A stretch of DNA of 64,000 nt, taken from NCBI GenBank assembly GCA_033816765.1, contig CM066298.1, positions 434,001-498,000 on the forward strand, read 5' to 3'. Both the position numbers and the translations under genes were made by a program. The notes beneath the pieces were generated by a model. The model did not search any database and was not told the origin of the DNA. It was given only the letters and a program-made list of their open reading frames with translations. Positions 31,753 through 41,929 of the stretch are shown here, piece by piece; position 1 is the first letter of the stretch, and each line of letters opens with the position of its first letter. This DNA is from Nothopassalora personata (Eukaryota; Ascomycota; Dothideomycetes; Mycosphaerellales; Mycosphaerellaceae).

Positions 31753-33088
31753 TCATGTAAGAACAATCTCGTATCCATCCTTGGGTATCTTGACAGCCTC
31801 ATCGTCCATGCCGTACTTTCGTCGCAGGACCTCGAACACGATCAAGCCAGCACTTGTCGAAGGTGTTTGGCGAAGTGTTGTCATGAGGAAGCCGTTGTAT
31901 AGGAATCGCCGCAGACCGCCGTTCCGACGTGCCATCACTAGGCACTGCTTAAGTGTCTTCCGGTATGCTGCTGCATACAACCTCAAGGCTTTGGTCTTCC
32001 GCTCCCTGGGCTTGTGGTAGTCGTGCGCATCGATCCAGGCAAGACGGCCATAATGCAGCTCCTGGATCTTACTTAACGGATGCTGCACCAAGGCTTGAGA
32101 CACGGTAGCAGCCATTCCGCCAAGCAACAGGAACGTTGGTTCAACTATATAGTGTGGTCGTATCTCTGCTGTTTCGAAAAGAGCATTCTGCGTTTGAATG
32201 GACTGCTGCTGAAATGGCGAGAGCTTGGACCACGATCCGTAGTAGATGCTGACGAACTCGTAGAAAGCTTGCGACTTCACAGTCTCGAAGGCGGCGAAGA
32301 AGACGCCTGCGCCCAGAGCGTCCCGGCATAAGGACAGAGTCCAGCCGGCAAAGACTCCACGTGCACCGATCTCGTGCACCTTGCGCCAGCCGTACTGCCA
32401 CATATTGCGGTACTTGCCCTCGATCATCTCGGTGGACTGGAAGCGGACCTGCAAAGCGTCAAGGGGCGCTGCGAGCACCGACTGGACAGACCCAGCAACG
32501 ACACCTGCAGTGAAGCAGGTGCCAGGGGTGGGAGGCGGGTATGGCCGCTTGGAAGCCAGAGATGAAGGCTCGTGGATCATGTTCAGAGTCTGCAGATAAG
32601 CAGTATACAACACTGCTCCGACGGCAGTATTCGCGATTAGAGGTGGCAAGACCTGGTTGGGAATGAAGGTCCATCCGTGCTGTCGAACGGCACTAGCGAG
32701 CAACATTGGTGAAGTCATCCGCCATGACCAGGCTTCTCCAGCTTGCACAGCTGGATTGATGGCTCGAGCATAGCCCTGTGGAGGGATCAGTGGCTGTACA
32801 CTTAGATGACCTGGGCGATGAGTACCATATAACTACCACCCTGTCAGACCTGGATGTCAGATGAGTACATGTGTGCAGTACTTACTCTATGCGAGGCCTG
32901 AAGAATGCCTTGATGGGAGCACGAAAGTAGAAGCCTAGCACACGTGCACTCAAGGCACGTATAGTGGCAGCAGTAAAGCCCGTCGAGGCATGCTCCTTCC
33001 TCTTCTTGTGCTTGTGTTGAGCATCAACCTGTCCGCCTTCGCGAAGCGCAGCGTCTCGCGTGTCGCCATCGACACTGCCGCTGCTCAT
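31753..33088 (-). CDS. Mitochondrial carrier-like protein
   Basis: Exons 33088-32886, 32832-32811 and 32775-31753 give 415 residues in frame. The middle exon is only 22 bases and the second intron only 35 (GTCATC...CCACAG, with CACTGATCC); the splices read FRPRIDYMVLIAQGYARAIN, a smooth join. A basic N-terminal region is followed by at least two carrier-like repeats, the clearest being VVAGSVQSVLAAPLDALQVR with FAGWTLSLCRDALGAGVFFA, and a later LLGGMAATVSQALVQHPLSK. The usual PxDxxKxR signatures are degenerate, so this is a divergent member of the mitochondrial carrier superfamily. The substrate is unknown. It shares a 335-base divergent promoter with SPT16. Confidence 0.75.
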
Positions 33089-33423
33089 TGCCGAGCTATA
33101 CCGTGCGTACAATGTCGTATCATCGTATCATTATAGCGTGTCACATGCAAAGAGAAGTGAATGTCCATGTGAAGAGAGTAATCGTGACACGCAAGGTTGA
33201 TGCTTCGAGATGTGGACCCGCCGCTCTGCCCGCAGCCAATCATGTCTAGCGTGCACGTCCCCGCTTCTTCAATCGCCGCCTGCCGTGTCGCGTTCACGCG
33301 TTGCACTTCAACTTCTTCTTTTCCTCCGCCGACCGCAACTCTTTCTCTCTCACATCAACCTCGCGCCGTGCGGCACATCGAGCGACCACTCTTCCACCAA
33401 CACCATCAGTTCAGCGCGCGACG
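33089..33423. promoter_or_regulatory. Bidirectional promoter of the carrier and SPT16 genes
   Basis: The two start codons lie 335 bases apart in opposite directions with no other gene between, so promoters and 5' leaders of both must share this interval. The SPT16-proximal part is C/T-rich. No specific factor site was identified. Confidence 0.5.
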
Positions 33424-36400
33424 ATGGCGGAAGAAGTCAGCATCGACAAGAACGCGTTCCACGGTCGCCTGTCTGGGCTGATCACCCAGTGGAAGGCCGA
33501 CAAGCGCAGCGGCAACAATGTCTTCGGCGACGTCGGCAGCATTGTCATATGCATGGGAAAGAGCGACGAGTCACAGGGTTTCCACAAGGCGAACGGCCTG
33601 CAGTTCTGGCTGCTGGGCTACGAGTTTCCTGCGACACTATTCGTCATCACCCTGGATGCCATGTACATTGTGACCACCAAGAAGAAGGCGACATACCTCG
33701 AGACGCTCAAGGACGGCAAGACACCGGTTGAGATCATTGTGCGAGGAAAGGACGCCGAGGAGAACGCGAAACAGTTCGAGAAGATCAACGAGACGATCAA
33801 GAACGCGGGCAAGAAGGTCGGCACCATCACCAAGGAATCATCATCTGGTCCTTTTGTGGCCGAGTGGAAGACGGCATTCGCCGACATCAGCAAGGATGTC
33901 GAGGAGTTTGATGTCAGTGTGGCTCTCTCGACCGTCATGGCTGTCAAGGACGAGAACGAGCTCAAGGCTATCAGAAATGCCTCGAGCGCTTCTGCCTACG
34001 TTATGAAGGACTACTTCGTCGAGACCATGTCGGATATTCTGGATAAGGAGAAGAAGATCACCCACAAGGCACTCGCGGACAAGGTCGCGAACAAGCTGGA
34101 TGACGAGAAGTTCTTCAAAGCGCTGAAGGGCGTGGGAAAATTCGATGCCATGCAACTCGACTGGTCCGTCAGTCCCACTGTGCAGAGTGGCGGCAACTTC
34201 GATTTGAAACTGGCCACGGAGCCAGACAACAACAACCTGCATCAACCGGGTGTCATCATCTCCGCTCTTGGTCTGCGGTACCAGACGTACGCATCCATGA
34301 TTGCCAGAACATACCTGGTAGAGCCCAACAAGACACAAGAGAGCATGTACAAGTTGCTCTTGACTGTACACGACACTGTGATCAAGGAGCTGCGAGAAGG
34401 TGTGCAGGCGAAGGATGTCTACAATAAGGCGGTCGCTGTCGTCAAGGCGAAGAAACCAGAGCTGGTTGAGAACTTCGTCAAGTCAGTGGGAGCTGGTATT
34501 GGTATCGAGTCCAGAGACAGTACTCTCAACCTCAACGCAAAGAACACTCGCCAGCTCAAGGATGGCATGACCTTCTCGATCACCACCGGCTTTTCAAACC
34601 TTGAGAACCCCAACGCAAAGGACAAGAAGCGCGACGGCACATACTCACTCTTGCTCAGCGACACGGTTCGCGTCACTAGCAGCTCCGAGGCTTACTGCTT
34701 CACCAAGGATGCACCCCGCGACATGGAGAGCGCTTCTTTCTTTTTCAACGATGACGAGGAGGAAGAGAAGAAGCCGAAGCCAAAGAAGGACGCTCGGGTT
34801 GGCGCTGTCGCACAGTCGAACATCACGAAACACCGCCTACGAGGTCAAGGTGGTGTGACACAGAACGAGGAGAAAGAGGCGGCGCGGAGAGAGCACCAGA
34901 AGGAGCTGCATGCGAAGAAGCAGAGTGATGGTCTCGAGAAGTACACCGAGGGTCACGGCAACTTGAACGGCACAGAGGAAAAGAAGTTCAAGCGCTTCGA
35001 GTCGTACAAGCGTGACAATCAGCTTCCGTCGAAGGTGAAAGACCTGATGGTCATGGTCGATCAGAAGGCATCCACCATCATCCTGCCAATCATGGGTCGT
35101 CCAGTGCCATTCCACATCAACACTATTAAAAACGCGACAACGAGCACAGAAGGTGGATTCTGCTACCTGAGAATAAACTTCTTGTCGCCAGGCCAAGGCG
35201 TTGGTAGGAAGGATGACCAACCTTTCGAGGACCCAAGCGCACAGTTCATCCGATCACTTACATTCCGAAGTCAGTCGAACGAGCGCATGGAGGACATCCA
35301 GAACCAGATCACCGAGATGAAGAAAGCAGCCAACCGCAAAGAGCAAGAGAAGAAGGACATGGAGGATGTCGTGGAGCAGGACAAGTTGGTTGAGATCCGC
35401 AACCGCCGACCGCACAGACTGGACAACATTTACATGCGACCGGCTGTCGAGAGCAAGCGTGTTGGTGGCTCCGTTGAGATTCACCAGAACGGTCTCCGCT
35501 ACAATCATCTCGGTAACCACAGGATCGATGTTCTATTCAGCAACATCAAGCACTTATTCTTCCAACCTTGTGTTGGTGAGCTGATCGTTATAATACACGT
35601 TCATCTGATCAATCCAATCATCATTGGCAAGAGAAAGACGAAGGATGTACAGTTCTACCGCGAAGCGACCGAGATGCAGTTCGACGAGACGGGCAACCGT
35701 AAGCGCAAGCACAGATATGGCGACGAGGAGGAGTTCGAGGCAGAACAAGAAGAGAAGCGAAGACGAGCACAACTCGACAAGGAATTCAAGAACTTCGCTG
35801 AGAAGATCTCGGATGCTGGCAAGAACGAGGGTCTGCAAGTCGACATTCCATTCCGCGATTTGGGCTTCAACGGTGTGCCCAGCCGAAGCTCTGTCACAAT
35901 TCAGCCCACCACGGACTGCTTGATCCAGATCACAGAACCACCATTCATGGTCATAACGCTCAACGACATTGAGATCGTGCATCTTGAACGTGTGCAGTTC
36001 GGTCTGAAGCAGTTCGACATGGTCATTGTCTACAAGGACTTCACCAAGCCGCCGACACACATCAACACGATTCCGGTCGAGTCACTGGACAGTGTGCGCG
36101 ACTGGCTGGACAGTGTCGACATTCCGTTCACCGAGGGTCCCCTCAACCTGAACTGGGCTACCATCATGAAGACGGTCATCCAAGATCCCCACCAATTCTT
36201 CGCAGACGGTGGCTGGTCATTCCTTGGCGACGCGTCTGATGATGAAGGCAGCGATCCAGAGAGTGAGGAGTCCGCCTTCGAGGTGTCGGAAGAAGAGCTC
36301 GCTTCGGCCTCAGAAAGCGAGGACGAGTCCGACTTTGACGACGACGCCTCAGCAGACGCCTCGGATGAGGAGGCCAGCGAAGAGGACGAGGGCGAGGACT

Positions 36401-36507
36401 GGGACGAGCTTGAGAAGAAGGCCGCGAAGAAGGATCGTGACGGTGGTCTGGAAGATGAGGACAGCAGGAAGAAGAAAGCTCCTGCTAAGACCAAGGGCAA
36501 GAAATAA
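33424..36507 (+). CDS. SPT16: FACT histone chaperone subunit Spt16
   Basis: An intronless gene of 1027 residues from ATG 33424 (MAEEVSIDKNAFHGRLSGL). The start is chosen because the upstream in-frame stretch is low-complexity leader and MAEE.IDK is the usual fungal beginning. Domains in order are an inactive aminopeptidase-like fold (residues 1 to about 440), a linker with an acidic patch and KPKKDARVG, the middle domain including DKQ-type TIILPIMGRPVPFHINTIKN and the PH-like region with RPHRLDNIYMRP, a further PH/Rtt106-like domain to about 920 (PFRDLGFNGVP, PPFMVITLNDIEIVHLERV), and a strongly acidic Asp/Glu/Ser tail. With Pob3 it forms FACT, which moves H2A-H2B and reorganises nucleosomes during transcription and replication. 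Length and order are normal. Confidence 0.97.
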   Translation: MAEEVSIDKNAFHGRLSGLITQWKADKRSGNNVFGDVGSIVICMGKSDESQGFHKANGLQFWLLGYEFPATLFVITLDAMYIVTTKKKATYLETLKDGKTPVEIIVRGKDAEENAKQFEKINETIKNAGKKVGTITKESSSGPFVAEWKTAFADISKDVEEFDVSVALSTVMAVKDENELKAIRNASSASAYVMKDYFVETMSDILDKEKKITHKALADKVANKLDDEKFFKALKGVGKFDAMQLDWSVSPTVQSGGNFDLKLATEPDNNNLHQPGVIISALGLRYQTYASMIARTYLVEPNKTQESMYKLLLTVHDTVIKELREGVQAKDVYNKAVAVVKAKKPELVENFVKSVGAGIGIESRDSTLNLNAKNTRQLKDGMTFSITTGFSNLENPNAKDKKRDGTYSLLLSDTVRVTSSSEAYCFTKDAPRDMESASFFFNDDEEEEKKPKPKKDARVGAVAQSNITKHRLRGQGGVTQNEEKEAARREHQKELHAKKQSDGLEKYTEGHGNLNGTEEKKFKRFESYKRDNQLPSKVKDLMVMVDQKASTIILPIMGRPVPFHINTIKNATTSTEGGFCYLRINFLSPGQGVGRKDDQPFEDPSAQFIRSLTFRSQSNERMEDIQNQITEMKKAANRKEQEKKDMEDVVEQDKLVEIRNRRPHRLDNIYMRPAVESKRVGGSVEIHQNGLRYNHLGNHRIDVLFSNIKHLFFQPCVGELIVIIHVHLINPIIIGKRKTKDVQFYREATEMQFDETGNRKRKHRYGDEEEFEAEQEEKRRRAQLDKEFKNFAEKISDAGKNEGLQVDIPFRDLGFNGVPSRSSVTIQPTTDCLIQITEPPFMVITLNDIEIVHLERVQFGLKQFDMVIVYKDFTKPPTHINTIPVESLDSVRDWLDSVDIPFTEGPLNLNWATIMKTVIQDPHQFFADGGWSFLGDASDDEGSDPESEESAFEVSEEELASASESEDESDFDDDASADASDEEASEEDEGEDWDELEKKAAKKDRDGGLEDEDSRKKKAPAKTKGKK

Positions 36508-36689
36508 AGCTCTCTTCCTCTGGCCCCTTCCGTCGAAGGCAACTACTCGCCAATTTGAGGGCTAACTCGCTTGTAGGGAGCAGTGCGAAGACAAGATCTC
36601 AGACCAAGCCAAATGCGAAATCGAAAGCAAAAACAAGGGTCAGGACAAGAGCAAAGTCGAGCTCAGACTCTTCTGGTGCCGAGGCCAAT

Positions 36690-36890
36690 ATGCTTGACGT
36701 GTACGACGACGATAACATCGAACAGTCAGATCCGGAGCTCGAAGCTGCTAATGCTCCCAGTTCTGGCGAGGAAGATGCTGAGCACGAAAGCGAGAACGAG
36801 GAAGACCCGGCGTACGACAGTGCTTACGCCTCACCCGCCAATGCATATGGCGGACTGTCAACACCCCATGATCGCCGTCAGCACTCTTGA
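36690..36890 (+). CDS. Possible short acidic protein downstream of SPT16
   Basis: A frame open from about 36555 to the TGA at 36888-36890 has a basic first half (SQTKPNAKSKAKTRVRTRAK) and an acidic second half (YDDDNIEQSDPELEAAN). Its first ATG is at 36690, giving 66 residues. A CTAAC...TTGTAG motif at 36562-36577 looks like an intron 3' end, so the frame could be a second exon, but no donor or first exon is apparent after the SPT16 stop. It may be SPT16 3' UTR with chance openness. Confidence 0.25.
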   Translation: MLDVYDDDNIEQSDPELEAANAPSSGEEDAEHESENEEDPAYDSAYASPANAYGGLSTPHDRRQHS

Positions 36891-37822
36891 CCTCATTCGG
36901 GTTCACATCACAAAGTCGACGGCAAGAAATATGTCACGGCCAAGGAAGAGTGATTCTTTCACAGATTTTTCTTGGGACAAGCGGGCGTTCAATTGCTATA
37001 ACATGATATCACAGAGAGAGTGTACGTTAGTGGAGGAGAGAGGGTACTCCCGTTTCTTGATGAAGCGGACAATAGCAGATAACGAGAAGGCAGTCTTGAC
37101 ATGATCTCAATTCCTCATCGCTTCCCATGCCAGTGAGTGATTAACGATGTACTCGCACACACTGTCCTACCTCGCAGCACCATCGGGTACAGTCCACGCC
37201 GTCCACCGACACAGCTACTGCATGATAGATAGGCAGATACAACCACGGAAATCTTGGCTCGACAAGCTCTGTCAGACGGGCAGTGAAGTCTGCGAATAGG
37301 CCTCCTTGCCCTGCCCAGAGTACATGCATCGCTAAGGTCAGCAACAGCTCACGCGGCATGACACCCAAGAAATGATGAGCAGGCTTCCGGCATCCTACCT
37401 CGCATCTATTCTCCTCCCGCTCAGCCCATCTGCGATTTCGCATGCGGTCACACACCATTTGCTCACAGGCTGGCGTTGTGGCTTAGCGCCCTCGTTCGTG
37501 GCTCACGGTTGTCACGCTGCAGTTCTATGCGCCTCATGTACGCCTTGAGGTGTCTTGCGGCATATGCCTCGGAGCATGAAAGAGGCCATGTAGAAATGGC
37601 GAAAGACTTGTAGAGACTTCTTCGGAGTGGTACTAGACATTCTCGTAGATTTATGATATGTACAATGCTGTCCTTATGCTTGACGTTGAAGTGTGAAAAA
37701 TACGAAATGTCGCTGCTCTGGGCAGTCGTGATGATAATAATGCCTCCTCAGAACGCCGTCGGTTCCCAAAATTGGATGAAAAGACCTCAAGCTGGCCATG
37801 ATGTTGAGCCTCAACCTCAACC
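36891..37822. other. Intergenic region, no supported gene
   Basis: Nearly 1 kb between SPT16 and the MFS gene, with only short frames. A minus-strand frame at 37141-37458 has an ATG, but the product has no recognisable character. Confidence 0.4.
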
Positions 37823-39763
37823 TCAACCGGCTGCGAAGGTGCTCTTCTTCCTCAGCCTCTCTCCATACCACCAAAGAATGAACGGTGACGGGAACCCGAC
37901 GGCCACGCCGACGAATCCAAGCGTCGTGTTGCCCCATCCATAACCCAACGCGCGGTACATATATGGCGCAAACAGCGGAAACGCAAACCCTCCAAGTGAT
38001 CTGAAGACCGCCGTCGCCGCGATGGCAGATGCAGCGTAACGGGTATAGCTATCGACCAGGTAAGTTTGGCAATTCTGGAACACAAGCTGATTGCCCGCCG
38101 CGAAAATTGCCGTCCCGATGTTCGGTCCAATCCAGTGAGTGTGGTACTGCGCTGTCCAGCCGTATATAAAGAGACCGACAGGTACCATCACCGCTCCAGG
38201 GAACATCAGCGGCACACGGAACTCGGATCTTCCAGTGTCGTTGTTCTTCGCCTTGAGACTCTTGTAGATGCGATCCGCAAACTTGGCAGCAATCTGCGTT
38301 CCGATGAAGAATCCCAGGCCGAGGGAGATGTAGTTCAACCCGGCGATGCCTTTGTTCGTCTGGCCATAGATTTGTGCCCAGACACGCGGGAAAGAGGCCA
38401 GCACGAGGTAGAGGACTCCGTACACGTAGAAGATGTACAGACTTAAGACCTGGACGATGGGTTGTGTGAACAAGAGGATGAAGGGACGTTTGAACGCCAC
38501 ACCGCAGTGGTTCAGGAAGGTTCTAGACGGATTGTCGAATTCCGTGTGTAGGTCCTTGTTGCCCGTGATCTTGATCAGCATCTTCTTCTTCTTCGTCAGA
38601 ATCGCGGCGGCGTAAGTTTCCTGTAGGAAGAACATTCCCAAGACCTGGATGAACGCCGCCGCGATGGATGTGGACCAGAAGACCCAGCGCCATGTGCTGT
38701 ATTCCGCAACGAAACCGCCTGCTATGGGGCCTACTGCGGGTCCGAGAAGGGGCATCAGGGAGTACAAGGCCATAGCCCGACCTCTTTCTGTTGGCAGCCA
38801 TAAGTCTGCGAGGACTCCACCTCCGACACCGAGAGGTGCAGACCCGCCTAGACCAGAGAGGAAACGGAAGGCGATGAGTTCGCCGGAGTTGCGAGAGAAA
38901 CCACCGGCGAGGTTAAAGACGGTATAGAAGAGGTTACTCAGCTGGAGTACAATTCTTCGACCGAAGAGTTCAGACAGAGGACCGAGGAATAAGGGTCCGA
39001 TGGCGAAGCCAAGGATGAAGATGGACATTCCCATTTCTACTTCCAGATCGGATCGGATGTGAAGGTCGGCTTGGACATTGCGGAGTCCGGGAGCGATCAT
39101 GGAGCTGGAGACGGGGGCGATGAAAGTAAAGAGGGAGACTGTAATGGTAGCGAGCCATCTTCGTCGTTTCGCCCAGTTTTTCGGGTTCTGAGGGTCATCG
39201 GGTCCGTCCCAGGTGACGAGGTTGAGGTCTTTCTCTTTGGTTGATTTGGTCGACGGGCCGCGTTTGAGGGTGCCGTTTCTGCCCATGTTGTTCGAAGTGC
39301 CGCGTGAGAGGGAAGGACGGCCACCCTGTCGCTCAGGGTGCACTTTCTCTCCGACATGTTGTTCGTCGTCCCAGTTTTCTTCTTCAAACGCTTCTTCTTC
39401 GGCGACCTGGTAGTCGTGGACGGCACCGGCGTAGTAATCAAGATCTGAGACGATCAAGTGGAGATCGACGATGCTTTCTCTTGGAATGCTTCGTTGCGAC
39501 CGTTGTGAAAGGCCACGCTGAGCGGCTTGTCCTTCTCGGTACCATTGTGGAGGACTCCGGGTTCTTGCATTTGACGTGCGGATAGGTTCAAACTCGCCTG
39601 AGAGCCAAGGGAATTCATCGTTCGTGACGGGTCGTAATCGAGCTTGTTCGACTTCTTCTAGCGGAGGTGGTTGTTGTAGGTCATAAGAGTCTCCAGTATA
39701 TCCAGTATAACGACTGTTCCAGGACTTGACAGTGCCAACAGTACTCCGCAGCGTCTGCGACAT
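37823..39763 (-). CDS. MFS multidrug/polyamine-type transporter (DHA1 family)
   Basis: An intronless gene of 646 residues from ATG 39763. The first 190 or so residues are hydrophilic and cytosolic, ending with NLVTWDGPDDPQNPKNWAKR, a motif typical just before helix 1 in fungal drug:H+ antiporters. About twelve helices follow, with the loop 2-3 signature GPLSELFGRR, RFLSGLGGSAPLGVGGG, and motif C-like LLGPAVGPIAGGFV in helix 5. The long loop between helices 6 and 7 holds KKKKMLIKITGNKDLHTEFD. By family it exports small hydrophobic compounds or polyamines at the plasma membrane in exchange for protons; the substrate cannot be told. It is not next to biosynthetic genes, so a role in a metabolite cluster is not supported. 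Confidence 0.9.
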   Translation of the reverse strand: MSQTLRSTVGTVKSWNSRYTGYTGDSYDLQQPPPLEEVEQARLRPVTNDEFPWLSGEFEPIRTSNARTRSPPQWYREGQAAQRGLSQRSQRSIPRESIVDLHLIVSDLDYYAGAVHDYQVAEEEAFEEENWDDEQHVGEKVHPERQGGRPSLSRGTSNNMGRNGTLKRGPSTKSTKEKDLNLVTWDGPDDPQNPKNWAKRRRWLATITVSLFTFIAPVSSSMIAPGLRNVQADLHIRSDLEVEMGMSIFILGFAIGPLFLGPLSELFGRRIVLQLSNLFYTVFNLAGGFSRNSGELIAFRFLSGLGGSAPLGVGGGVLADLWLPTERGRAMALYSLMPLLGPAVGPIAGGFVAEYSTWRWVFWSTSIAAAFIQVLGMFFLQETYAAAILTKKKKMLIKITGNKDLHTEFDNPSRTFLNHCGVAFKRPFILLFTQPIVQVLSLYIFYVYGVLYLVLASFPRVWAQIYGQTNKGIAGLNYISLGLGFFIGTQIAAKFADRIYKSLKAKNNDTGRSEFRVPLMFPGAVMVPVGLFIYGWTAQYHTHWIGPNIGTAIFAAGNQLVFQNCQTYLVDSYTRYAASAIAATAVFRSLGGFAFPLFAPYMYRALGYGWGNTTLGFVGVAVGFPSPFILWWYGERLRKKSTFAAG

Positions 39764-41135
39764 GGCTACGAAAGCGCAAGAAAGCGAGCGAAATGACAGA
39801 GAAGAGCACTCTCACCTGGGAGCGGAGCTACGCGGCAGTCGTGTATATGTCGCTGCCGCCTTGTCTCCTAACTTACCCGGACACAGCAGTTTCTCAGCAC
39901 CGATCCACGCTGCGGCGTCTTACAAACACGACAGTAGTATGCCGGGCGGACGCGATGTGCCTCCATCCTACTGGGCAACGCAAGAATGCCTGCCTTGCCA
40001 GAATGCGCGAGAACAGGTCGAGGATCCCAGTCACTGTCGCATGGCTTGGCGTTAACTATGCAGTTTTGGAGATTGACGCCATGCCTCATGCAGTGTGTGC
40101 GATAGGATCAGACTATTTGTGGCCATGTTTGGTTGTCCCTGACAGGGTGGAGTTGGTGCTACCTCGAATCCTCCGCAACGCAGATTCAGCGCCAAGGATC
40201 TTGGGGAGCCGAAGCATGTACTAGAACTATGCGAAGCAGCTTTGCGGAGATGAGAGCTGTGCTAGTAATGGAACGAACATCTTTAGAAGCTGTCAGTGGC
40301 TTATGAAGAGGATGACACGAGCCATAAGATGCGAGTGTCCTGCTCGTTTTGGCTTTGCGCCCGGTACGTTGCTGGCTGCGGGAGGCGTTGCTTGCGTGCT
40401 GTCGTGAAGACAGCCGTATTCGGTAGTCAGAACGTCGCATGGCGGAACAATAGTCACATGGCGGTAAAGCAGAGGGGTCGCCTCGTCCACGTTGTGCCGG
40501 CGTGTCGGACTTGGGGGACCGTCAGTGAGAGCAACCCGTCTTTCCCACGAATATGATGGAAACCCTCGCCACCACCATGTCCGCAAAGTCTCGACCTCCC
40601 TTGCGTCGGAGTCAATGATATCGTGACTATATATCAAGCTGGTCCACGCCGATGTTCTTGGCCGTCCGAATGGCTGTCGATGTACTGTCCGTATTTGGAA
40701 GCTGTGATGCCCATGAGTCTCTTCTCTGACGTTGATTCAAATCTTATAGTTGTGTGAGGCAGTGTAGGTTTTAATTGTCATGCATTGCGTCCATCGAAAG
40801 TGGAAGCCCCTGATCACGCTATTGCTACGAGCTCAAGGCCAGACATATGTGTGGCCATTGGCCTTGCACATGTCTCAAAGATGTACGTGTGGACGTCTTG
40901 TCGTGGTAACTGTATCGTCTTCGTTGGCACGGTACGGCAAAAGTTTGAGGTCCCTACTCATATCTTACTATCCTTTCCCTCACGATCAACTGTACCTACC
41001 TACTACCATGGACCACTTGGAGGTGCAAGGATGCTATCGAAGAAGCTCAGAACATGTAGAATCACCGCTGGCTCAAGGCGACTGCTTCCCCCGCAACGCC
41101 TCGACGGTCAGTCAGTAAGGCAAAATAAGACTGCC
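39764..41135. other. Intergenic region, no supported gene
   Basis: About 1.4 kb upstream of the MFS gene. Frames on both strands are short and overlapping and show no domains. It must hold the MFS promoter on the left. Confidence 0.4.
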
Positions 41136-41140
41136 AAAAA
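41136..41140 (-). terminator. Pol III terminator of tRNA-Pro
   Basis: A run of five A on the plus strand gives TTTTT on the transcribed minus strand, 5 bases after the tRNA 3' end, as expected for RNA polymerase III. Confidence 0.7.
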
Positions 41141-41145
41141 GACAT

Positions 41146-41235
41146 GGCGCGATCCCGGGATTGAACCGGGGACCTCTCGCAGATCGCTCTCAGGGTGAGC
41201 CCTAAGCGAGAATCATACCACTAGACCAACCGCGC
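41146..41235 (-). tRNA. tRNA-Pro (anticodon AGG) with an 18-base intron
   Basis: The 90-base sequence folds as a cloverleaf. The acceptor stem GCGCGGT pairs with ATCGCGC (one G-T pair), the D arm includes TGGTCTAGTGG, the anticodon loop is CTTAGGG with AGG, and the T arm is CCCGGTTCAATCCCGGG. An 18-base insertion starts one base after the anticodon-adjacent G (CTCACCCTGAGAGCGATC), the standard place for nuclear tRNA introns, leaving 72 bases when removed. A-box-like TGGTCTAGTGG and B-box GGTTCAATCC promoter elements are present. Confidence 0.95.
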
Positions 41236-41929
41236 TAGTGCGAAGTGAACACGTCGATATTGATTATGTAGCTCAGCATAATTGTGTCCAAAAAGTCGAG
41301 TTAAGGTCCCCAAGCATCGAAAGCCTCCAGACGGCACGGGCACTTCGGAGTGCATCACAAGTCCTTCTCGATCATGCGCCTCTCACGAGCAGTAGGATCC
41401 ATCTTGTCCGAGAGTGTATGGGTCTGGTACAGAGCCGCTGGATGTTGTCCTCATCGCAATCGGGAATCGTGCTGATCCCACAAGCTTTCGGCTCCAAGAA
41501 GACCGACCATGGACGAATGGCAAGTTCAATGCAATACCTGAAAGGAAGTATGTTGACGATCGGAGAAGAGCTCGTATTGTTGTATGATAATGGGAAGAAC
41601 GATGATGAAGGTGAAACTGCAACTATAGTCATTCCATTACCACTCACGACCGAAGTCGCTACCGAACGCAACCTGGATCAGCGTCGTCTGAGGAATATTT
41701 GATGCTTTTCCAGGACCTACACTGAGCAGTAACTGCCAATCACGAGATCTTCCAAGGCGAAGATATGACTGAGTGGTTCGCAATTCTAGCGACAGAATGA
41801 GCATGATCGATTGAGCTAACTTCAAGAGACGCAGTCACCTGGCCCATCGAACGTCGAGCCTCAACTCGATAATAACGTTACTACCAGCTCTGCCATTCTC
41901 ACGGGATCTTAGAGGACCTATGCGGAGTC
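41236..41929. other. Interval between tRNA-Pro and a dehydrogenase wreck
   Basis: Plus- and minus-strand frames of about 100 to 150 codons overlap each other here (41238-41702, 41372-41671). The plus-strand one has no early ATG and neither has domain features, so no gene is called. Confidence 0.35.

Noticed and set aside
33618..36542. Long antisense and alternative frames over SPT16
   Set aside because: They are shadows of a GC-rich conserved gene and have Ser/Leu-rich or Arg-rich compositions typical of antisense translation.
37141..37458. Minus-strand frame of 105 codons with an ATG
   Set aside because: It has no motif, odd composition and no splice or neighbour support.
41238..41702. 154-codon plus-strand frame after the tRNA
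   Set aside because: It begins with GTG overlapping the tRNA acceptor stem region, its first ATG is far inside, and an equally open antisense frame overlaps it.
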